Source: Leptospira kobayashii (GTDB lineage Bacteria > Spirochaetota > Leptospiria > Leptospirales > Leptospiraceae). Taken from it: a stretch of 64,000 nt of DNA. Numbering within the stretch: position 1 is the stretch's first letter; every line of letters starts with the position of its first letter. The position numbers and the translations under genes were made by a program. Below, piece after piece: positions 18,147 through 28,647 of the stretch. The stretch spans positions 928,001-992,000 of the forward strand of contig NZ_AP025028.1 in assembly GCF_003114835.2 (NCBI RefSeq), given 5' to 3'. Under the pieces are notes generated by a model, which worked only from the letters and a program-made list of their open reading frames with translations, did no database searches and was not told the DNA's origin.

Positions 18147-18837
18147 TTCTGAAAATTCTGTAACTATATCCGTCCGTGGTTTGGAAAAATTCTACCAAGT
18201 TGTGGATCAAAAATATCAAATCCTTTCCGGGATGGATTTTGAAGTCAGAGCGGGTGAAATTGCTTCCGTGGAAGGTGCTTCCGGTGTCGGTAAATCCACA
18301 CTCTTGAATATTCTAGGTGCAATGGATTCGTTTGACGGAGGTGAGGTGGAAGTTTGCGGAGTCTCTTTGAAAAACTTAAGTGAAAAACAAAGAGAGAATT
18401 TCCGAGCGGAAAAGATTTCCTTTATATTCCAACAACATCTGCTTCTCCCCGATTTTACCGCTTTGGAAAATGTAATGATGCCACTTCTTATTTCCAAGGT
18501 AAATCTGAACCAGGCAAAATCCCAGGCCAAAGAGATGTTGAAATTAGTGGGCCTGGGAGAAAGAACGGAAAGTTTTCCTTCGCAGCTATCCGGCGGAGAG
18601 AGTGCAAGAGTAGGTGTAGCACGTGCTCTTGTAGGTAAAAAACAACTTATCCTTGCGGATGAGCCGACGGGAAATTTGGATCGGGACAATTCCAGGCATT
18701 TGATGGATCTGATTAAAAGTTTGCAAAACGAATTTCGTTTTTCTCTGATTCTTGTGACTCATGATATGGAGCTCGCTTCCATGGCTCATAAAAGAAATCG
18801 AATCGTCTCCGGAAAGCTAACACCGATTAACGGATGA
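18139..18837 (+). CDS. lolD: Lipoprotein-releasing ABC transporter ATPase
   Basis: This 232-residue ATPase has Walker [10 protein letters not shown] at residues 46-54 and the Q-loop near [10 protein letters not shown]. The signature [17 protein letters not shown] and Walker [13 protein letters not shown] follow, with the H-loop at VTHD. It is the LolD/MacB-type partner of the permease with which it overlaps. The organism's many lipoproteins make this a central envelope system. Confidence 0.92.
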   Translation: MTNSENSVTISVRGLEKFYQVVDQKYQILSGMDFEVRAGEIASVEGASGVGKSTLLNILGAMDSFDGGEVEVCGVSLKNLSEKQRENFRAEKISFIFQQHLLLPDFTALENVMMPLLISKVNLNQAKSQAKEMLKLVGLGERTESFPSQLSGGESARVGVARALVGKKQLILADEPTGNLDRDNSRHLMDLIKSLQNEFRFSLILVTHDMELASMAHKRNRIVSGKLTPING

Positions 18838-18841
18838 GCCT

Positions 18842-19648
18842 TTGGCCATATATTGCGTCAGATGTGGTCTTTCCGAACCGGTTTTTTTAAAAACCGGAAA
18901 GTTCGGATGCCCGTCTTGCATCTCCTGTTTTTTGCCGGGAAACCGGACCAGGTTCCAACCGCAGATTCATGAGATTTCCTTCCCGGAGGAGATACGCAAA
19001 CTTCCTTATCCGAATCATTCCTTTTTCAAAGATGTTACCTTCCGTATTCGTCTAACGAGGTGTTTGCGGGATGGATTTTTCCCTTATTATACTCCCGCAG
19101 AAGATAAGATCATTTCCTTGTTACGGGAAAAAGAAATTCCCCTGGATTTGAAAACATCAGGTTCCTTTGTTTCCACGGATCACCCATACCGTTTTTATTG
19201 GAAAGAAGAAGATCATCTCCGCTGGGAATGGATTTTTGTTTGGGAAAAAGGAAACATCCGGGCTGGAAAAGGAGGAAATTCCTACTTTCCGGATGCCTTT
19301 TTAAAAAAAATAAAGGATTCCAAAAAAAAAGTCAGAGAGATTTTGTTCCGGAAAGGACTTTGGGCCTGGTCACCAAAGACCGGTTTTCTGAATTCCTGCC
19401 CGACCAATGCGGGAAGAGGGGATCGTTTGAGCTTGCAATGGAAAATGCCTATGTCCCTTTATAGTGAGCTGGAAGCCTATCTATCTCCTATTTTAGGATT
19501 TGGTATAGAATTTAGGCTGGTTACCGATGATAAAAAGGGTAGGGAAGGAGAGGATTCTGAGGTTCAAGTGCAGTTTTCCTGCAAAAATGCAAATCCGATC
19601 CAAAAACTACGGTTTCATAAAATTCTTGGTTTACTGGGGTTCGCTTAA
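18842..19648 (+). CDS. Compact McsA/McsB-like protein (zinc finger fused to protein arginine kinase core)
   Basis: This 268-residue protein has two parts. Residues 5-29 hold a zinc finger (C5, C8, C23, C26) with the FGCPSC pattern of McsA. The rest resembles the phosphagen-kinase core of McsB. The nucleotide-binding arginines are at R68, R70 and R73 (RIRLTR), the acidic EEDHLR is at 122-127, and SCPTNAGRGDR (185-195) carries the conserved reactive Cys186. A final GREGEDSE matches the McsB GxGSE loop. The C-terminal phospho-arginine-binding domain of McsB is missing. It lies 62 bp before clpC, as mcsA-mcsB do in Firmicutes. The fusion and activity are inferred from motifs. Confidence 0.75.
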   Translation: MAIYCVRCGLSEPVFLKTGKFGCPSCISCFLPGNRTRFQPQIHEISFPEEIRKLPYPNHSFFKDVTFRIRLTRCLRDGFFPYYTPAEDKIISLLREKEIPLDLKTSGSFVSTDHPYRFYWKEEDHLRWEWIFVWEKGNIRAGKGGNSYFPDAFLKKIKDSKKKVREILFRKGLWAWSPKTGFLNSCPTNAGRGDRLSLQWKMPMSLYSELEAYLSPILGFGIEFRLVTDDKKGREGEDSEVQVQFSCKNANPIQKLRFHKILGLLGFA

Positions 19649-19709
19649 GTCGGTACGGTAAAGATGGGAACAAAGACGTTCGTCTAAGTAATAAGAGGTA
19701 AGGTGCGGC

Positions 19710-22256
19710 ATGTTGGAATTCACAAAAAGAGCAAAACGAGTCATCAACGAAATCGCGCAGGACGAAGCTAAACGCTTAGGATCCGATTTTATCGGTCCCG
19801 AACATATACTACTCGGACTATTGCGAGAAGAAGATTCGGTTGCGATCAAGATTCTAACGAATCTTAATATAAATCTAAATGAGCTCAGAAAGGAAGTCGA
19901 AAAACGTACTCGTGAAAACACGGGCGCGCTACTACTCGATGTCACACAAGGCCAAGATAAATATCAGAAAATGATAGAAATCTCTAAGGAAGAAGCCAAG
20001 AGATTAAAACATAATTACGTAGGAACGGAACATATCCTACTTGCATTGCTTCGAGATAACAACAATATTGCGGGCGGTTCACTTTCTTCCTTTAGCGTGA
20101 ACTATAATGTAATCAAATCCGAAATTTTGCGTCTACTTGGCGCACCTCCCGCAAGTGCGGTGGGCGCAGGAACAAGCACAAGCCAAACCGGGCAACAAAC
20201 AACTCAATCGGCACCAAGACAGGAAAAAAGTAAAACCCCTATCTTGGATGAGTTTGCTCGCGATTTAACTCAGCTTGCACGTGAGAAAAAATTGGATCCG
20301 GTCATCGGAAGATCCAAAGAAATCGAACGAGTGATCCAGATTTTATCGCGCAAAACGAAAAACAATCCGGTGTTAGTCGGCGAGTCCGGTGTGGGTAAAA
20401 CCGCAATCGTAGAAGGACTTGCACAAGCGGTTGTGGAAAAACTAGTGCCTGATCTGCTTTTTGAGAAAAGAGTGCTTTCTCTTGATCTTGCTAGTCTCAT
20501 TGCCGGAACGAAATACCGGGGCGAATTCGAAGAGAGATTGAAAAAGATAATGAAAGAGATCGTTACATCTCAGAACATCATTATCTTTATCGACGAATTG
20601 CATACTTTGATCGGTGCAGGTGCCGCAGAAGGCGCCGTAGATGCTGCTAATATTTTGAAGCCTGCTCTCGCTCGCGGGGAGCTACAATGTATCGGTGCGA
20701 CTACAAGCAACGAATATCGCAAATACATCGAAAAAGATTCCGCTCTGGAAAGAAGATTTCAAATGGTGAAAGTGGCGGAACCTTCCGTTGACGACGCGAT
20801 TTTGATTTTGGACGGACTCAAAAAAGCATACGAAGCTCACCATAAGGTGCGTTATACGGCAAAAGCTCTCGAGCAAGCCGTAAAATTGTCTCACCGTTAT
20901 ATCAATGATCGTTTTCTCCCGGACAAGGCGATCGATATCATTGATGAAGCGGGAGCGAAAGCTCGTCTTGCCAATTGCCAGAGACCTGCCGAAATCAAAG
21001 ATATCGAAGAAGAAATCAAAGCTCTTTCTTTGAAAAAAGAGGATTTGGTTCGTGGTCAGGAGTATGAAAAAGCTGCAGCAGTTCGCGATGATGTGAACCG
21101 TAAAAAACAGGCTTTGGAAGACAAAACCAAACAATGGCAAGAACGCATGGAAGGTTATGCCGTTTCCATTGAAGAAGAAGATATATTATCCGTTGTTAGT
21201 TTGTGGACCGGAATTCCTTTGAAAAAAATGGAACAAAGCGAGAACAACAAACTTCTTAACTTGGAAGATTCTCTCAAAGATAGAATCGTCGGTCAAAAAG
21301 ACGCCATCGACAAAGTGGCTCGCGCGGTTCGCCGTTCCCGCACAGGTCTTAAAAGTGAAAAACGTCCTACAGGATCGTTCATTTTCCTAGGACCTACCGG
21401 TGTCGGTAAAACCGAGCTTGCAAAAGCTCTCGCGGAACAACTGTTCGGTTCCGGAGATGCGATGCTTCGAATCGATATGTCCGAATATATGGAACCGCAC
21501 GCGGTATCACGCTTGATCGGTGCTCCTCCGGGATATGTGGGTTATGATGACGGCGGTCAATTGACCGAATTCGTAAGACGTAAACCTTATAGCTTGGTGC
21601 TTTTGGATGAGATCGAAAAGGCCCACCATGACTTGTTCAATATTCTATTGCAAATCATGGAAGAAGGAAATTTGACCGATACCAAAGGAAGAAAAGTTAA
21701 CTTCCGTGATACGATCATCATTATGACTTCGAATATCGCGGCGAAAGAGATTTCCAAGGGTGGTCGTCTCGGTTTCGAAGATTTCCAAGATGAAAGAGAG
21801 CAATACAAAGCAGACCAAGCTCGGGAACAGTTGAAAAAACATTTCAATCCCGAGTTCTTGAATCGCGTGGATGAAGTTGTTTACTTTGAGCCTTTGAAAA
21901 AAGAAGAGATCGTTCAGATTGTGGATATCATGTTGAAAGACTTCAACAAACGACTTACTGAGAAGAAAGTATTCGTTGAACTTTCACAAACCGCGAAAGA
22001 ACATTTTGCCAATATCGGTTACGACCAAAACTACGGTGCAAGACCGCTTCGCAGAGTGTTCCAACGCGAATTGGAAGATTACATGGCAGTTCAGTCTTTG
22101 AAAGGCGTTTATGATAACCCTACGAAAATCTTTGTAGATTCCGTAGATGCGAAACTTCAGTTTAGCGAAACTCCTTGGGAAGATTTTAAAGAGCCTGTAA
22201 AAAAGGACGATGACTCTTCTTCCAGTGAAGAACAGAAGGATTTGGCCTTAGTGTAA
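19710..22256 (+). CDS. clpC: ATP-dependent Clp protease ATPase ClpC
   Basis: This 848-residue Hsp100 unfoldase has two Clp_N repeats (about residues 1-145) and a Ser/Thr/Gln linker. AAA-1 follows with Walker A GESGVGKT near residue 225. A middle segment with a UVR motif ([17 protein letters not shown], near 445) separates it from AAA-2 with Walker A GPTGVGKT near 562. The UVR motif and N domain make it ClpC rather than ClpA or ClpB. It delivers substrates to ClpP; the McsA/McsB-like neighbour suggests arginine phosphorylation may mark them. The acidic Ser-rich tail ends one base before the next start. Confidence 0.96.
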   Translation: MLEFTKRAKRVINEIAQDEAKRLGSDFIGPEHILLGLLREEDSVAIKILTNLNINLNELRKEVEKRTRENTGALLLDVTQGQDKYQKMIEISKEEAKRLKHNYVGTEHILLALLRDNNNIAGGSLSSFSVNYNVIKSEILRLLGAPPASAVGAGTSTSQTGQQTTQSAPRQEKSKTPILDEFARDLTQLAREKKLDPVIGRSKEIERVIQILSRKTKNNPVLVGESGVGKTAIVEGLAQAVVEKLVPDLLFEKRVLSLDLASLIAGTKYRGEFEERLKKIMKEIVTSQNIIIFIDELHTLIGAGAAEGAVDAANILKPALARGELQCIGATTSNEYRKYIEKDSALERRFQMVKVAEPSVDDAILILDGLKKAYEAHHKVRYTAKALEQAVKLSHRYINDRFLPDKAIDIIDEAGAKARLANCQRPAEIKDIEEEIKALSLKKEDLVRGQEYEKAAAVRDDVNRKKQALEDKTKQWQERMEGYAVSIEEEDILSVVSLWTGIPLKKMEQSENNKLLNLEDSLKDRIVGQKDAIDKVARAVRRSRTGLKSEKRPTGSFIFLGPTGVGKTELAKALAEQLFGSGDAMLRIDMSEYMEPHAVSRLIGAPPGYVGYDDGGQLTEFVRRKPYSLVLLDEIEKAHHDLFNILLQIMEEGNLTDTKGRKVNFRDTIIIMTSNIAAKEISKGGRLGFEDFQDEREQYKADQAREQLKKHFNPEFLNRVDEVVYFEPLKKEEIVQIVDIMLKDFNKRLTEKKVFVELSQTAKEHFANIGYDQNYGARPLRRVFQRELEDYMAVQSLKGVYDNPTKIFVDSVDAKLQFSETPWEDFKEPVKKDDDSSSSEEQKDLALV

Positions 22257-22691
22257 ATGGCGATTCTCATCCCTCTACTATTCCTCTTTTCTTATTTTTT
22301 TATCAGAAAAGTATGGTTTCAGTTGAGAAAGGTGAGAACGCTCGGAACCATCGAAAGAATTCAGATTGGGATCATAAGACCCAATCTGATTCTTCCCGAA
22401 GCCAAGGTTCATTATAAATATTATTTTCAATCGGGTTTGTATTTCGGATCGGGCTACTTAAACGTGTCTGATTTTCTACCTGGAAAAGAATTTCATATGC
22501 ATTTGGGAGAGGCGGATTTGCCTACCATGTATGTAGATGAACTTGAAATCACGAGCGAAGAACATATTGAACATTACTTGCTTTCCCACGCGGGGAGCGT
22601 TTTTCTATACATAGACCCGATCGAACCCTATCATTCTAGGATTGATCAGGTGAATTTAAATTCCATCAGCGTTCATTCGGATTCAACATGA
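22257..22691 (+). CDS. Small membrane-anchored protein, unknown
   Basis: This 144-residue protein starts directly after the clpC stop. It has one N-terminal membrane segment (residues 2-16), a basic stretch, and then a beta-rich domain (AKVHYKYYFQSGLYFGSGYLNVSDF). It loosely recalls DUF3592 proteins, but I cannot assign it. It overlaps the next gene by 4 bp (ATGA). Confidence 0.7.
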   Translation: MAILIPLLFLFSYFFIRKVWFQLRKVRTLGTIERIQIGIIRPNLILPEAKVHYKYYFQSGLYFGSGYLNVSDFLPGKEFHMHLGEADLPTMYVDELEITSEEHIEHYLLSHAGSVFLYIDPIEPYHSRIDQVNLNSISVHSDST

Positions 22692-23461
22692 AAACTCAAT
22701 TTCTCGCCTTTGTGATTGCATTGGCTCCATTTAGTTTGGTATTTTCGCAAAGCCCTGCAGGTTCTTCTTATTTTCAAGCAGTTGAAGAATACAAATTAAG
22801 AAATTATTCCAAATCCATAGAATTACTCAAAGGACTTCAATCGGAAGGTAAGGCAACTTTCGAAAGTTATGCGCTCCTAGCTTATAATTACGATAAGTTG
22901 AATGATTTCGAAAATGCATACGGTTCCATTCAGGAAGCCCGCAAAAGAAAACCGGACGATGAAAATTTGGCAGCAGATACATTAGGGATTTTGGCTAAGT
23001 ATAAAAAATGGAAGGCCGTGATCGAGTTGTCGGAAAAGTTCGTTCCTTTGTTTCCTACAAACGCGGAAATACGATATTTTTATTCTCTCGCCTTATCGGA
23101 AAAAGGTGCCGGTAAAGTTGCGCTTTCTCAAATTGAAAAGGCAAAATCCGGTAATGCAAATGATGTGCGTTTTTTGGAACTAGAGGGAAAGATTTATTAT
23201 TTATTAAAAAATTATGATAAAGCGGATATGAGCCTTCGTTGGGCGTCTTCTTTGAATGAAAAGTCCGTATCGATTTGGAATAACCTGGCTTTGGTTCAGG
23301 AAGCGTTATATCGTCAAAATTTGAAATTGGGAAAAAAGAAGGATGCAGTCGGATATTTGGAAGAAGCGAAAGAATGCATTCAAAAAGCGGAGAATATAGA
23401 TTCCAATGACAGTTCCGTAAAAGAAAATCATAAACGCATTCACTCCATCACTAATTCGTGA
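22688..23461 (+). CDS. Exported TPR protein
   Basis: This 257-residue protein has a signal peptide (residues 1-20, cleavage near FSQS) followed by about five TPR-like helical repeats (for example [20 protein letters not shown] and [20 protein letters not shown]). It is probably periplasmic and a protein-interaction scaffold; partners are unknown. It is coupled by ATGA/GTGA overlaps to both neighbours. Confidence 0.8.
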   Translation: MKTQFLAFVIALAPFSLVFSQSPAGSSYFQAVEEYKLRNYSKSIELLKGLQSEGKATFESYALLAYNYDKLNDFENAYGSIQEARKRKPDDENLAADTLGILAKYKKWKAVIELSEKFVPLFPTNAEIRYFYSLALSEKGAGKVALSQIEKAKSGNANDVRFLELEGKIYYLLKNYDKADMSLRWASSLNEKSVSIWNNLALVQEALYRQNLKLGKKKDAVGYLEEAKECIQKAENIDSNDSSVKENHKRIHSITNS

Positions 23462-24753
23462 AGATCAAATTTCATACATTGGGTTGCCGTCTCAATTTTT
23501 TTGAGACGGACGGGCTTTATTCCGTTTTAAAAGATAAAGGGTTTAGCTTGGCGGACACAAATGAATCCGCAAATTATATAGTTGTTAATACATGCACTGT
23601 AACGAACAAAGCGGACGTTAAAAACAGAAGTATCATTCGAAATGCAATCCGTTCCAATCCCGGAGCGAAAATTTTTGTAACAGGCTGTTATGCGGAAACC
23701 GACAAGGAAGCGATCCTTGCGATTCCTGGTGTAACGGGTGTTTATGGAAACACCGAAAAAAGCGCACTGCCTTATCGAATTTTAGAAGATTGGAAAGGGG
23801 ACGGTGTAGAGAGCTCGCCAAAGGCTTTGGATCGTTTTTCCTATTCGGATGTTTTACCGGAAGGACATACCAGGGCTTATTTAAAAGTCCAAGACGGTTG
23901 CAACCGCAAATGTTCTTATTGTAAAATTCCTTCCGCCCGCGGTTTGGGTGTTAGTCGGAAATTCGAAGATGTATTGGACCAGGTGCGGTTTCTGCAAGAT
24001 CATGGGGTCGGAGAAATTCAATTAACCGGCGTTAATCTGGGATGGTATAGGCTTGAAAACGGAGAAAAAGGATTTATCCATCTTTTGGAAAGTATCCTGA
24101 AAATTCTTGAGTATTCAAGACTTCGCCTATCTTCTATCGAACCCCCTGATGTGGGAACCGATTTGGCCGATCTGTTAACCCATCCTCGTTTTTCCAAATT
24201 CCTGCATGTTCCTTTGCAAAGCGGAAGTCGCGATGTTTTAAAAGCAATGCGCAGAACTTATCACCCTGAATCTTTTCGTAAAAGAGTGGAGGCGGTAAGA
24301 TCAAAACTTCCCGATATTTTTCTGGGAACTGACGTCATTGTAGGCTTTCCCGGAGAAGGAGAAAAGGAGTTCGAAATCACTAAAGATATGTTAGTTGATT
24401 TGGGTTTTGCAAAGATTCATGCTTTTCCTTATTCCGTTCGAAAAGGAACGGCAGCTGAAACTTGGGGAGATCCTATTACGGGTGATATAAAAAAAAGAAG
24501 AGTCTTGGATTTGATGAGTCTCAGTGCCGACTTGCATAAAAAATATGCGGAGTCTCGCATCGGATCCGTAGAAGAAGCTATCTTGGAAAACGATGGAATA
24601 CTTGTTACGGGAAATTATCTGAAAGGAAAACTGAAAAATCAAGAAGACTATCAATATTTAACGGACGGACAGTTTTTGGATGTTAAAATTACAGGATACA
24701 GTTCGACTAACGCTGGTAAGGAAGGCATTTGCGAGTTTGAGTTGAGGAAGTAA
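23458..24753 (+). CDS. mtaB: tRNA t6A37 methylthiotransferase MtaB
   Basis: This 431-residue radical-SAM enzyme adds a methylthio group to N6-threonylcarbamoyl-adenosine 37 in tRNA. The N-terminal UPF0004 cluster cysteines (LGCRLN, NTCTVT, GCYAE) are present. The radical-SAM motif CNRKCSYC is near residues 148-155, with QSGS later and a C-terminal TRAM-like region. The order C-R-L-N and the DGCNRKC spacing favour MtaB over MiaB or RimO. It starts at GTG, overlapping the TPR gene by 4 bp. Confidence 0.9.
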   Translation: MKIKFHTLGCRLNFFETDGLYSVLKDKGFSLADTNESANYIVVNTCTVTNKADVKNRSIIRNAIRSNPGAKIFVTGCYAETDKEAILAIPGVTGVYGNTEKSALPYRILEDWKGDGVESSPKALDRFSYSDVLPEGHTRAYLKVQDGCNRKCSYCKIPSARGLGVSRKFEDVLDQVRFLQDHGVGEIQLTGVNLGWYRLENGEKGFIHLLESILKILEYSRLRLSSIEPPDVGTDLADLLTHPRFSKFLHVPLQSGSRDVLKAMRRTYHPESFRKRVEAVRSKLPDIFLGTDVIVGFPGEGEKEFEITKDMLVDLGFAKIHAFPYSVRKGTAAETWGDPITGDIKKRRVLDLMSLSADLHKKYAESRIGSVEEAILENDGILVTGNYLKGKLKNQEDYQYLTDGQFLDVKITGYSSTNAGKEGICEFELRK

Positions 24754-24795
24754 AGAGCTGAAGCCTGGGCAGATTTTTAGTATAAGTAAGTCATT

Positions 24796-25155
24796 TTAAG
24801 TTTGTATTTTGGGAATTGGGAGTGGTAGAGGAGGGGGAGGGGAGGTCAGAGATCTAACCCACCCCGCTTCCTCCACCTTCTCCCCCCAGCCCATCAAATC
24901 CAATCCTACTTCCTGATATTGTTTGGAAGTTCGTTCATTGAACCATAGACCTCCTGAGAAAACCGATTTGTAGTATCGATTCAGTAATTCGAATAAAACT
25001 TGAGAACAGGTTCGATTCTTTTTTAGAAACTGAAAATGACGGAAAAGATATTCGGGAATTAGAAACATAAACGCCCTTTGGTTTTGAAGCGGTTCTTTCA
25101 CTACTGAAGATGCAATTTTACGAAAACGAATAGGCCGCCGGTTACGAACTCTCAT
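24796..25155 (-). pseudogene. Truncated DUF1564-family remnant
   Basis: This 119-residue frame contains FLIPEYLFRHFQFLKKNRT, then LLNRYYKSVFSGGLWF and SKQYQEVGLDL. These match the order of conserved segments in the Leptospira-typical DUF1564 family (LIPEYL ... LLxRY ... YQExGxxL). After YQEVGLDL the expected C-terminal half is replaced by low-complexity sequence with SPPPPLPLPIP, so it appears truncated or frameshifted. No ribosome-binding site is evident. The family's function is unknown; members are numerous and often degenerate. Confidence 0.6.
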
Positions 25156-25352
25156 ATAGATAAAAGGAAGATTTTTTATAGGATTGGTCCCCGCAGAACA
25201 AGGGAATTTCGAAATAACAGTCGTTTCATTCAGCGGAGACGTCGTTTTTTTTGAGAAAATCCGCTATAGTAGACTAAATTCGAAGATATAGCAGATAAAA
25301 TTCAAAAAAAAAAGTGAGCTCAAACTAAGATTGCCGAACCTTGCAGTATACC
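25156..25352 (+). promoter_or_regulatory. Presumed metZ promoter region
   Basis: About 200 AT-rich bases between the DUF1564 remnant and metZ. They include an A-run (near 25304-25312). I saw no SAM-, cobalamin- or T-box-like leader and no clear ribosome-binding site. Confidence 0.35.
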
Positions 25353-26525
25353 ATGTTTGAAAATTTTGAATCTGATGCAGTCCGCATCCAAACCGAAAGA
25401 ACCGCTCAACGCGAACATTCCACTCCTCTTTTTATGACATCGAGCTTTATTTTCGATGATGCTGAGCAAGCACGTGCTCTATTTGCGGATGAAATCCAAG
25501 GCAATATATATACCCGATTTTCAAATCCAAATAACAACGAGTTAGTTGAAAAACTTTGCCGTTTGGAAAAAACAGAAGATGGGATTGCAACCGCTTCCGG
25601 AATGGCAGCAGTCTTTATTTCTATGTTCGCTCTCTTGAAAACAGGAGATCATGTTTTGGCATCCAGATCCGTATTCGGATCCACTCACCAAGTATTGACT
25701 CAAATCTTTCCGAGATTCAATATCGATCATACTTATGCTGACATCGGTAAGGTGGAGGAATGGGAAAAAGGAGTAAAACCGAATACAAAGATCGTATTCA
25801 TTGAAACTCCTTCCAATCCCGCCTTGGACATTATTGATTTGAAATGGATTGGGGAATTTTGTAAGAAAAGGAATCTGATTCTAATTGTAGACAATTGTTT
25901 TTGTACTCCTTATATCCAAAGACCTTCCGAATGGGGTGCCGACTTGGTAGTTCATTCCGGAACAAAATTCCTGGACGGACAAGGAAGAGTGATTGCAGGT
26001 GCGGTTTTAGGTCGTAAAGACCTAATGAAAGAAATTCGATTTATAGCACGTGCCACAGGACCATCTCTTTCTCCTATGAATTCATGGATCATTTCCAAAA
26101 GTTTGGAAACTCTTGCCATTCGCATGGAAAGACATTCCGAAAACGCTACCAAACTTGCAGAGTATTTGGAAAAACACTCTGAAATTGAACTTGTTAAATA
26201 TCCTTTTTTGAAATCTCACCCTCAATACGAGCTGGCTAAAAAACAAATGAAGTTAGGCGGCGGTGTGGTTACGTTTGTAGTGAAGGGTGGTTTGGGTCGT
26301 GGACGTAAGTTTTTGGATGCTTTGAAATGGTTTTCTTTAACGGCAAATCTCGGAGATTCCAGAACAACGGCAACTCATCCCGCATCAACGACACATGCAA
26401 AGCTAAAGGAAGAGGAAAGAGTTGCAGTAGGTATCTTGCCGGGACTAATCCGAATTTCAGTAGGTCTTGAGCATATCGATGATATCATTGCCGAAGTGAA
26501 CCAAGCACTTCTCGGCTCAAAGTAA
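25353..26525 (+). CDS. metZ: O-succinylhomoserine (or O-acetylhomoserine) sulfhydrylase
   Basis: This 390-residue PLP enzyme is of the Cys/Met-metabolism family. It combines activated homoserine with sulfide to give homocysteine. The PLP lysine lies in VVHSGTKFLDGQ (K208 from this start), with the SRSVFGSTH and ETPSNPALD motifs. Its length and the TATHPASTTHAKL segment fit MetZ better than the longer MetY. The ATG at 25353 is preferred; a TTG at 25341 adds four residues. Its 3' end overlaps the convergent cytochrome gene by 41 bp. The metQNI genes lie nearby, forming a sulfur-amino-acid region. Confidence 0.88.
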   Translation: MFENFESDAVRIQTERTAQREHSTPLFMTSSFIFDDAEQARALFADEIQGNIYTRFSNPNNNELVEKLCRLEKTEDGIATASGMAAVFISMFALLKTGDHVLASRSVFGSTHQVLTQIFPRFNIDHTYADIGKVEEWEKGVKPNTKIVFIETPSNPALDIIDLKWIGEFCKKRNLILIVDNCFCTPYIQRPSEWGADLVVHSGTKFLDGQGRVIAGAVLGRKDLMKEIRFIARATGPSLSPMNSWIISKSLETLAIRMERHSENATKLAEYLEKHSEIELVKYPFLKSHPQYELAKKQMKLGGGVVTFVVKGGLGRGRKFLDALKWFSLTANLGDSRTTATHPASTTHAKLKEEERVAVGILPGLIRISVGLEHIDDIIAEVNQALLGSK

Positions 26526-27699
26526 AGAGACGATAATCCGATTTTTTCTTTTCACTTAATGCCTGTTCCAGTATCGGGATGGCGTTCGGTGAAATGAATA
26601 AGGTCTCTTTATTTTCCAAATTATGCTGAAACATACGCTTGTACATTTCTCCGGGACTTACGTCTATTTCCAGTTTGATGGTAGATCCCGGAGGGATTTG
26701 ACTTTTTGCAAGTTTCCCCTCTATCTGAAAAGATTCTCCAGGAGAAAGTCTTGTATCAAAACTTTCCTTTTCGATATATATATCTACAAATCTTCCGATG
26801 ATTTCTTCCCTTAAAATGATCGGTTCTTTGAACTTTGGCCGTGAGTCCAAAACCAAACGAATATAAATTTTCGGAACCGCATAACTGGGAAATTTATGAC
26901 CGATATTCTTTGAAGTTAACGTTCCTTTTACGAAAATTGAATTATCTTTTTCGGAGACTTCCAATTTTACATCCAAAGCGTTTTGTACCATTTCCTTATC
27001 ATGAATTCCTTTCCATTCATGGTTGCGGTCAGGCATATGACAATTTTGACAATTCGTTCCTTCTTTTGCGAACTTGGAGGTTTTCCATTCGGAAAAAGTT
27101 TCCATCATTCGTTTTCCGTTGATCATTTTACCTGATTCGGGGGTTTCATGGCAGTTTTTGCAAAATTCTGAGGATTCGAATTCTTCTTTGGCAGTAAAAC
27201 CATTGTGAGGTGATGTCTTTGAGGCGGCGGAATTTGTTTTGGAAGGAGGACCGAAGCGGTTGTGATTTCTTACATGGCAATTAGCACATATTAGGCCTTG
27301 CTTTTCCGTACCCTTGGGAAGGTAAGTTGCCCATTCTTTTGGAAAATCGGATTCCCAGCCTTCATTGACAGCCAAATATCGCCTTGTTTCTGTTAAAGGG
27401 CTGTGGCACCGAAAGCAAGCATCGGCCTGTTCTTTGCCAAGCCCCGGCAATTGCCAAAGAACACCAGGACTGATGGTTCGGGCATGAAGGCTTTGTCCCC
27501 ATTTTTGAAATTGTTCCTTGTGACAGGTACCACAAGAACCGGGATCCAGTTGGGATTCCAATTTGGAAAAATGACCGGGACTAGGGCCTTGTTCGGGAAT
27601 CGGATCTTTCCAATGTGTTGCCAAAAATTTTTCTTCTCCGCAGCTCAGAGAAAAACAAAGAAGGAAGGCAATTATGGACACTGGTTTGGCAGACATCAT
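26485..27699 (-). CDS. Pentaheme c-type cytochrome lipoprotein
   Basis: This 404-residue protein has a lipoprotein-type signal (Cys at 20, FSLSCGEE) and five haem-c sites, CxxCH at residues 56-60, 95-99, 138-142, 180-184 and 217-221. They are arranged as in the cytochrome c554/c' family. A C-terminal beta domain of about 170 residues follows (KNIGHKFPSYAVPKIYIRL). It is a paralogue of the protein at 38744-40078. It is likely a periplasm-facing electron carrier or reductase, possibly acting on nitrogen or sulfur oxyanions; the substrate is unproven. Convergent 41-bp overlap with metZ. Confidence 0.85.
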   Translation of the reverse strand: MMSAKPVSIIAFLLCFSLSCGEEKFLATHWKDPIPEQGPSPGHFSKLESQLDPGSCGTCHKEQFQKWGQSLHARTISPGVLWQLPGLGKEQADACFRCHSPLTETRRYLAVNEGWESDFPKEWATYLPKGTEKQGLICANCHVRNHNRFGPPSKTNSAASKTSPHNGFTAKEEFESSEFCKNCHETPESGKMINGKRMMETFSEWKTSKFAKEGTNCQNCHMPDRNHEWKGIHDKEMVQNALDVKLEVSEKDNSIFVKGTLTSKNIGHKFPSYAVPKIYIRLVLDSRPKFKEPIILREEIIGRFVDIYIEKESFDTRLSPGESFQIEGKLAKSQIPPGSTIKLEIDVSPGEMYKRMFQHNLENKETLFISPNAIPILEQALSEKKKSDYRLFTLSREVLGSLRQ

Positions 27700-27798
27700 G
27701 TTCGCGATATAAGACAGTTTATCTTCTAAGCTGTATATTTTTCTGCTATCTAAAAAAAACCATCCCTAAAAATCTTGGAACGAAGAAGGACGATTCAG

Positions 27799-28635
27799 AT
27801 GATACATTTTATTTCCAAACTTTCTTTCCCGGTTATGATCGGGCTTTTGGTTTTTATTTCGGTGGCCTGTGGAAAATCAAATTCCACTCCTCTCGGTGCG
27901 GATCGAAAAAATCTAAAGATCGGGATCTGTCCCGGTCCTTACGGTGATTTATTGAAAAAGGCAGTGTTACCTTCTCTTTCTAAAAAAGGTTATACCATCG
28001 AAATTGTTTCTTTTAGCGATTATATCCAACCGAATTTGGCTTTGGCAAATAAGGACATTGATGCCAATTTATTTCAACACCAGCCGTATCTTACGAAATT
28101 CTCCAAAGACAAGGATCTTCAATTAACTTCTGTTATAAATATTCCGACTGCTCCGATGTCTGTTTTTGCGGGCAAAACCAAAGATCCGAATCTTCTTGGA
28201 AACAAAGCATCGATTGCTCTCCCTAACGATCCTACCAATTTGTTACGCGCTCTTAAATTATTTCAGGAGTTGGGTTTTATCAAAGTGAATCCGAATGCCG
28301 ATCCTGCCAAAGCATCGCTTAAAGACATCATAGAAAATAAAAAAGAAATCCAGTTTTTGCCCTTGGAAGCGGCCCAACTTCCGCGTTCTTTGGAGAGCAC
28401 CGACTTTACGGCGATTAACGGTAATTTTGCGATCGCTTCCGGCTTGGATCTAACCAAAGCGGTAAAGTTGGAAACATTGGCGGAAGAACATAAAAATATA
28501 ATCGTCATTCGGGATGAGGATAAAAATTCTCAGTTTACGAAAGATATTGAAGAAGCCGTTCGTTCCAAGGAATTTGCAGAAGTAATCAATCGCGACTTTC
28601 AAGGTTTTCAAAAACCGGATTGGTTTGGAAAATAA
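27799..28635 (+). CDS. metQ: Methionine ABC transporter substrate-binding lipoprotein
   Basis: This 278-residue NlpA/MetQ-family protein has a lipoprotein signal with Cys after VFISVA. The mature part KIGICPGPYGDLLKKAVLP, then ANLFQHQPYL and IALPNDPTN, is typical. It binds D/L-methionine and passes it to MetI/MetN. I chose the ATG at 27799 because AAGGA lies 8 bases upstream; a TTG at 27775 is less likely. It is divergent from the pentaheme gene and 12 bp before metN. Confidence 0.92.
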   Translation: MIHFISKLSFPVMIGLLVFISVACGKSNSTPLGADRKNLKIGICPGPYGDLLKKAVLPSLSKKGYTIEIVSFSDYIQPNLALANKDIDANLFQHQPYLTKFSKDKDLQLTSVINIPTAPMSVFAGKTKDPNLLGNKASIALPNDPTNLLRALKLFQELGFIKVNPNADPAKASLKDIIENKKEIQFLPLEAAQLPRSLESTDFTAINGNFAIASGLDLTKAVKLETLAEEHKNIIVIRDEDKNSQFTKDIEEAVRSKEFAEVINRDFQGFQKPDWFGK

Positions 28636-28647
28636 TTTAGGTTTCAT

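Noticed and set aside
18216..18689. A 157-codon open frame antisense to lolD.
   Set aside because: It is the complement of a well-supported ATPase, with no ribosome-binding site or recognisable domain.
20682..21140. A 152-codon antisense frame within clpC.
   Set aside because: Codon content and hydrophobicity are those of a shadow of the conserved clpC sequence.
25156..25352. A possible SAM or cobalamin riboswitch before metZ.
   Set aside because: No conserved riboswitch core motif or matching helices were found in the leader.
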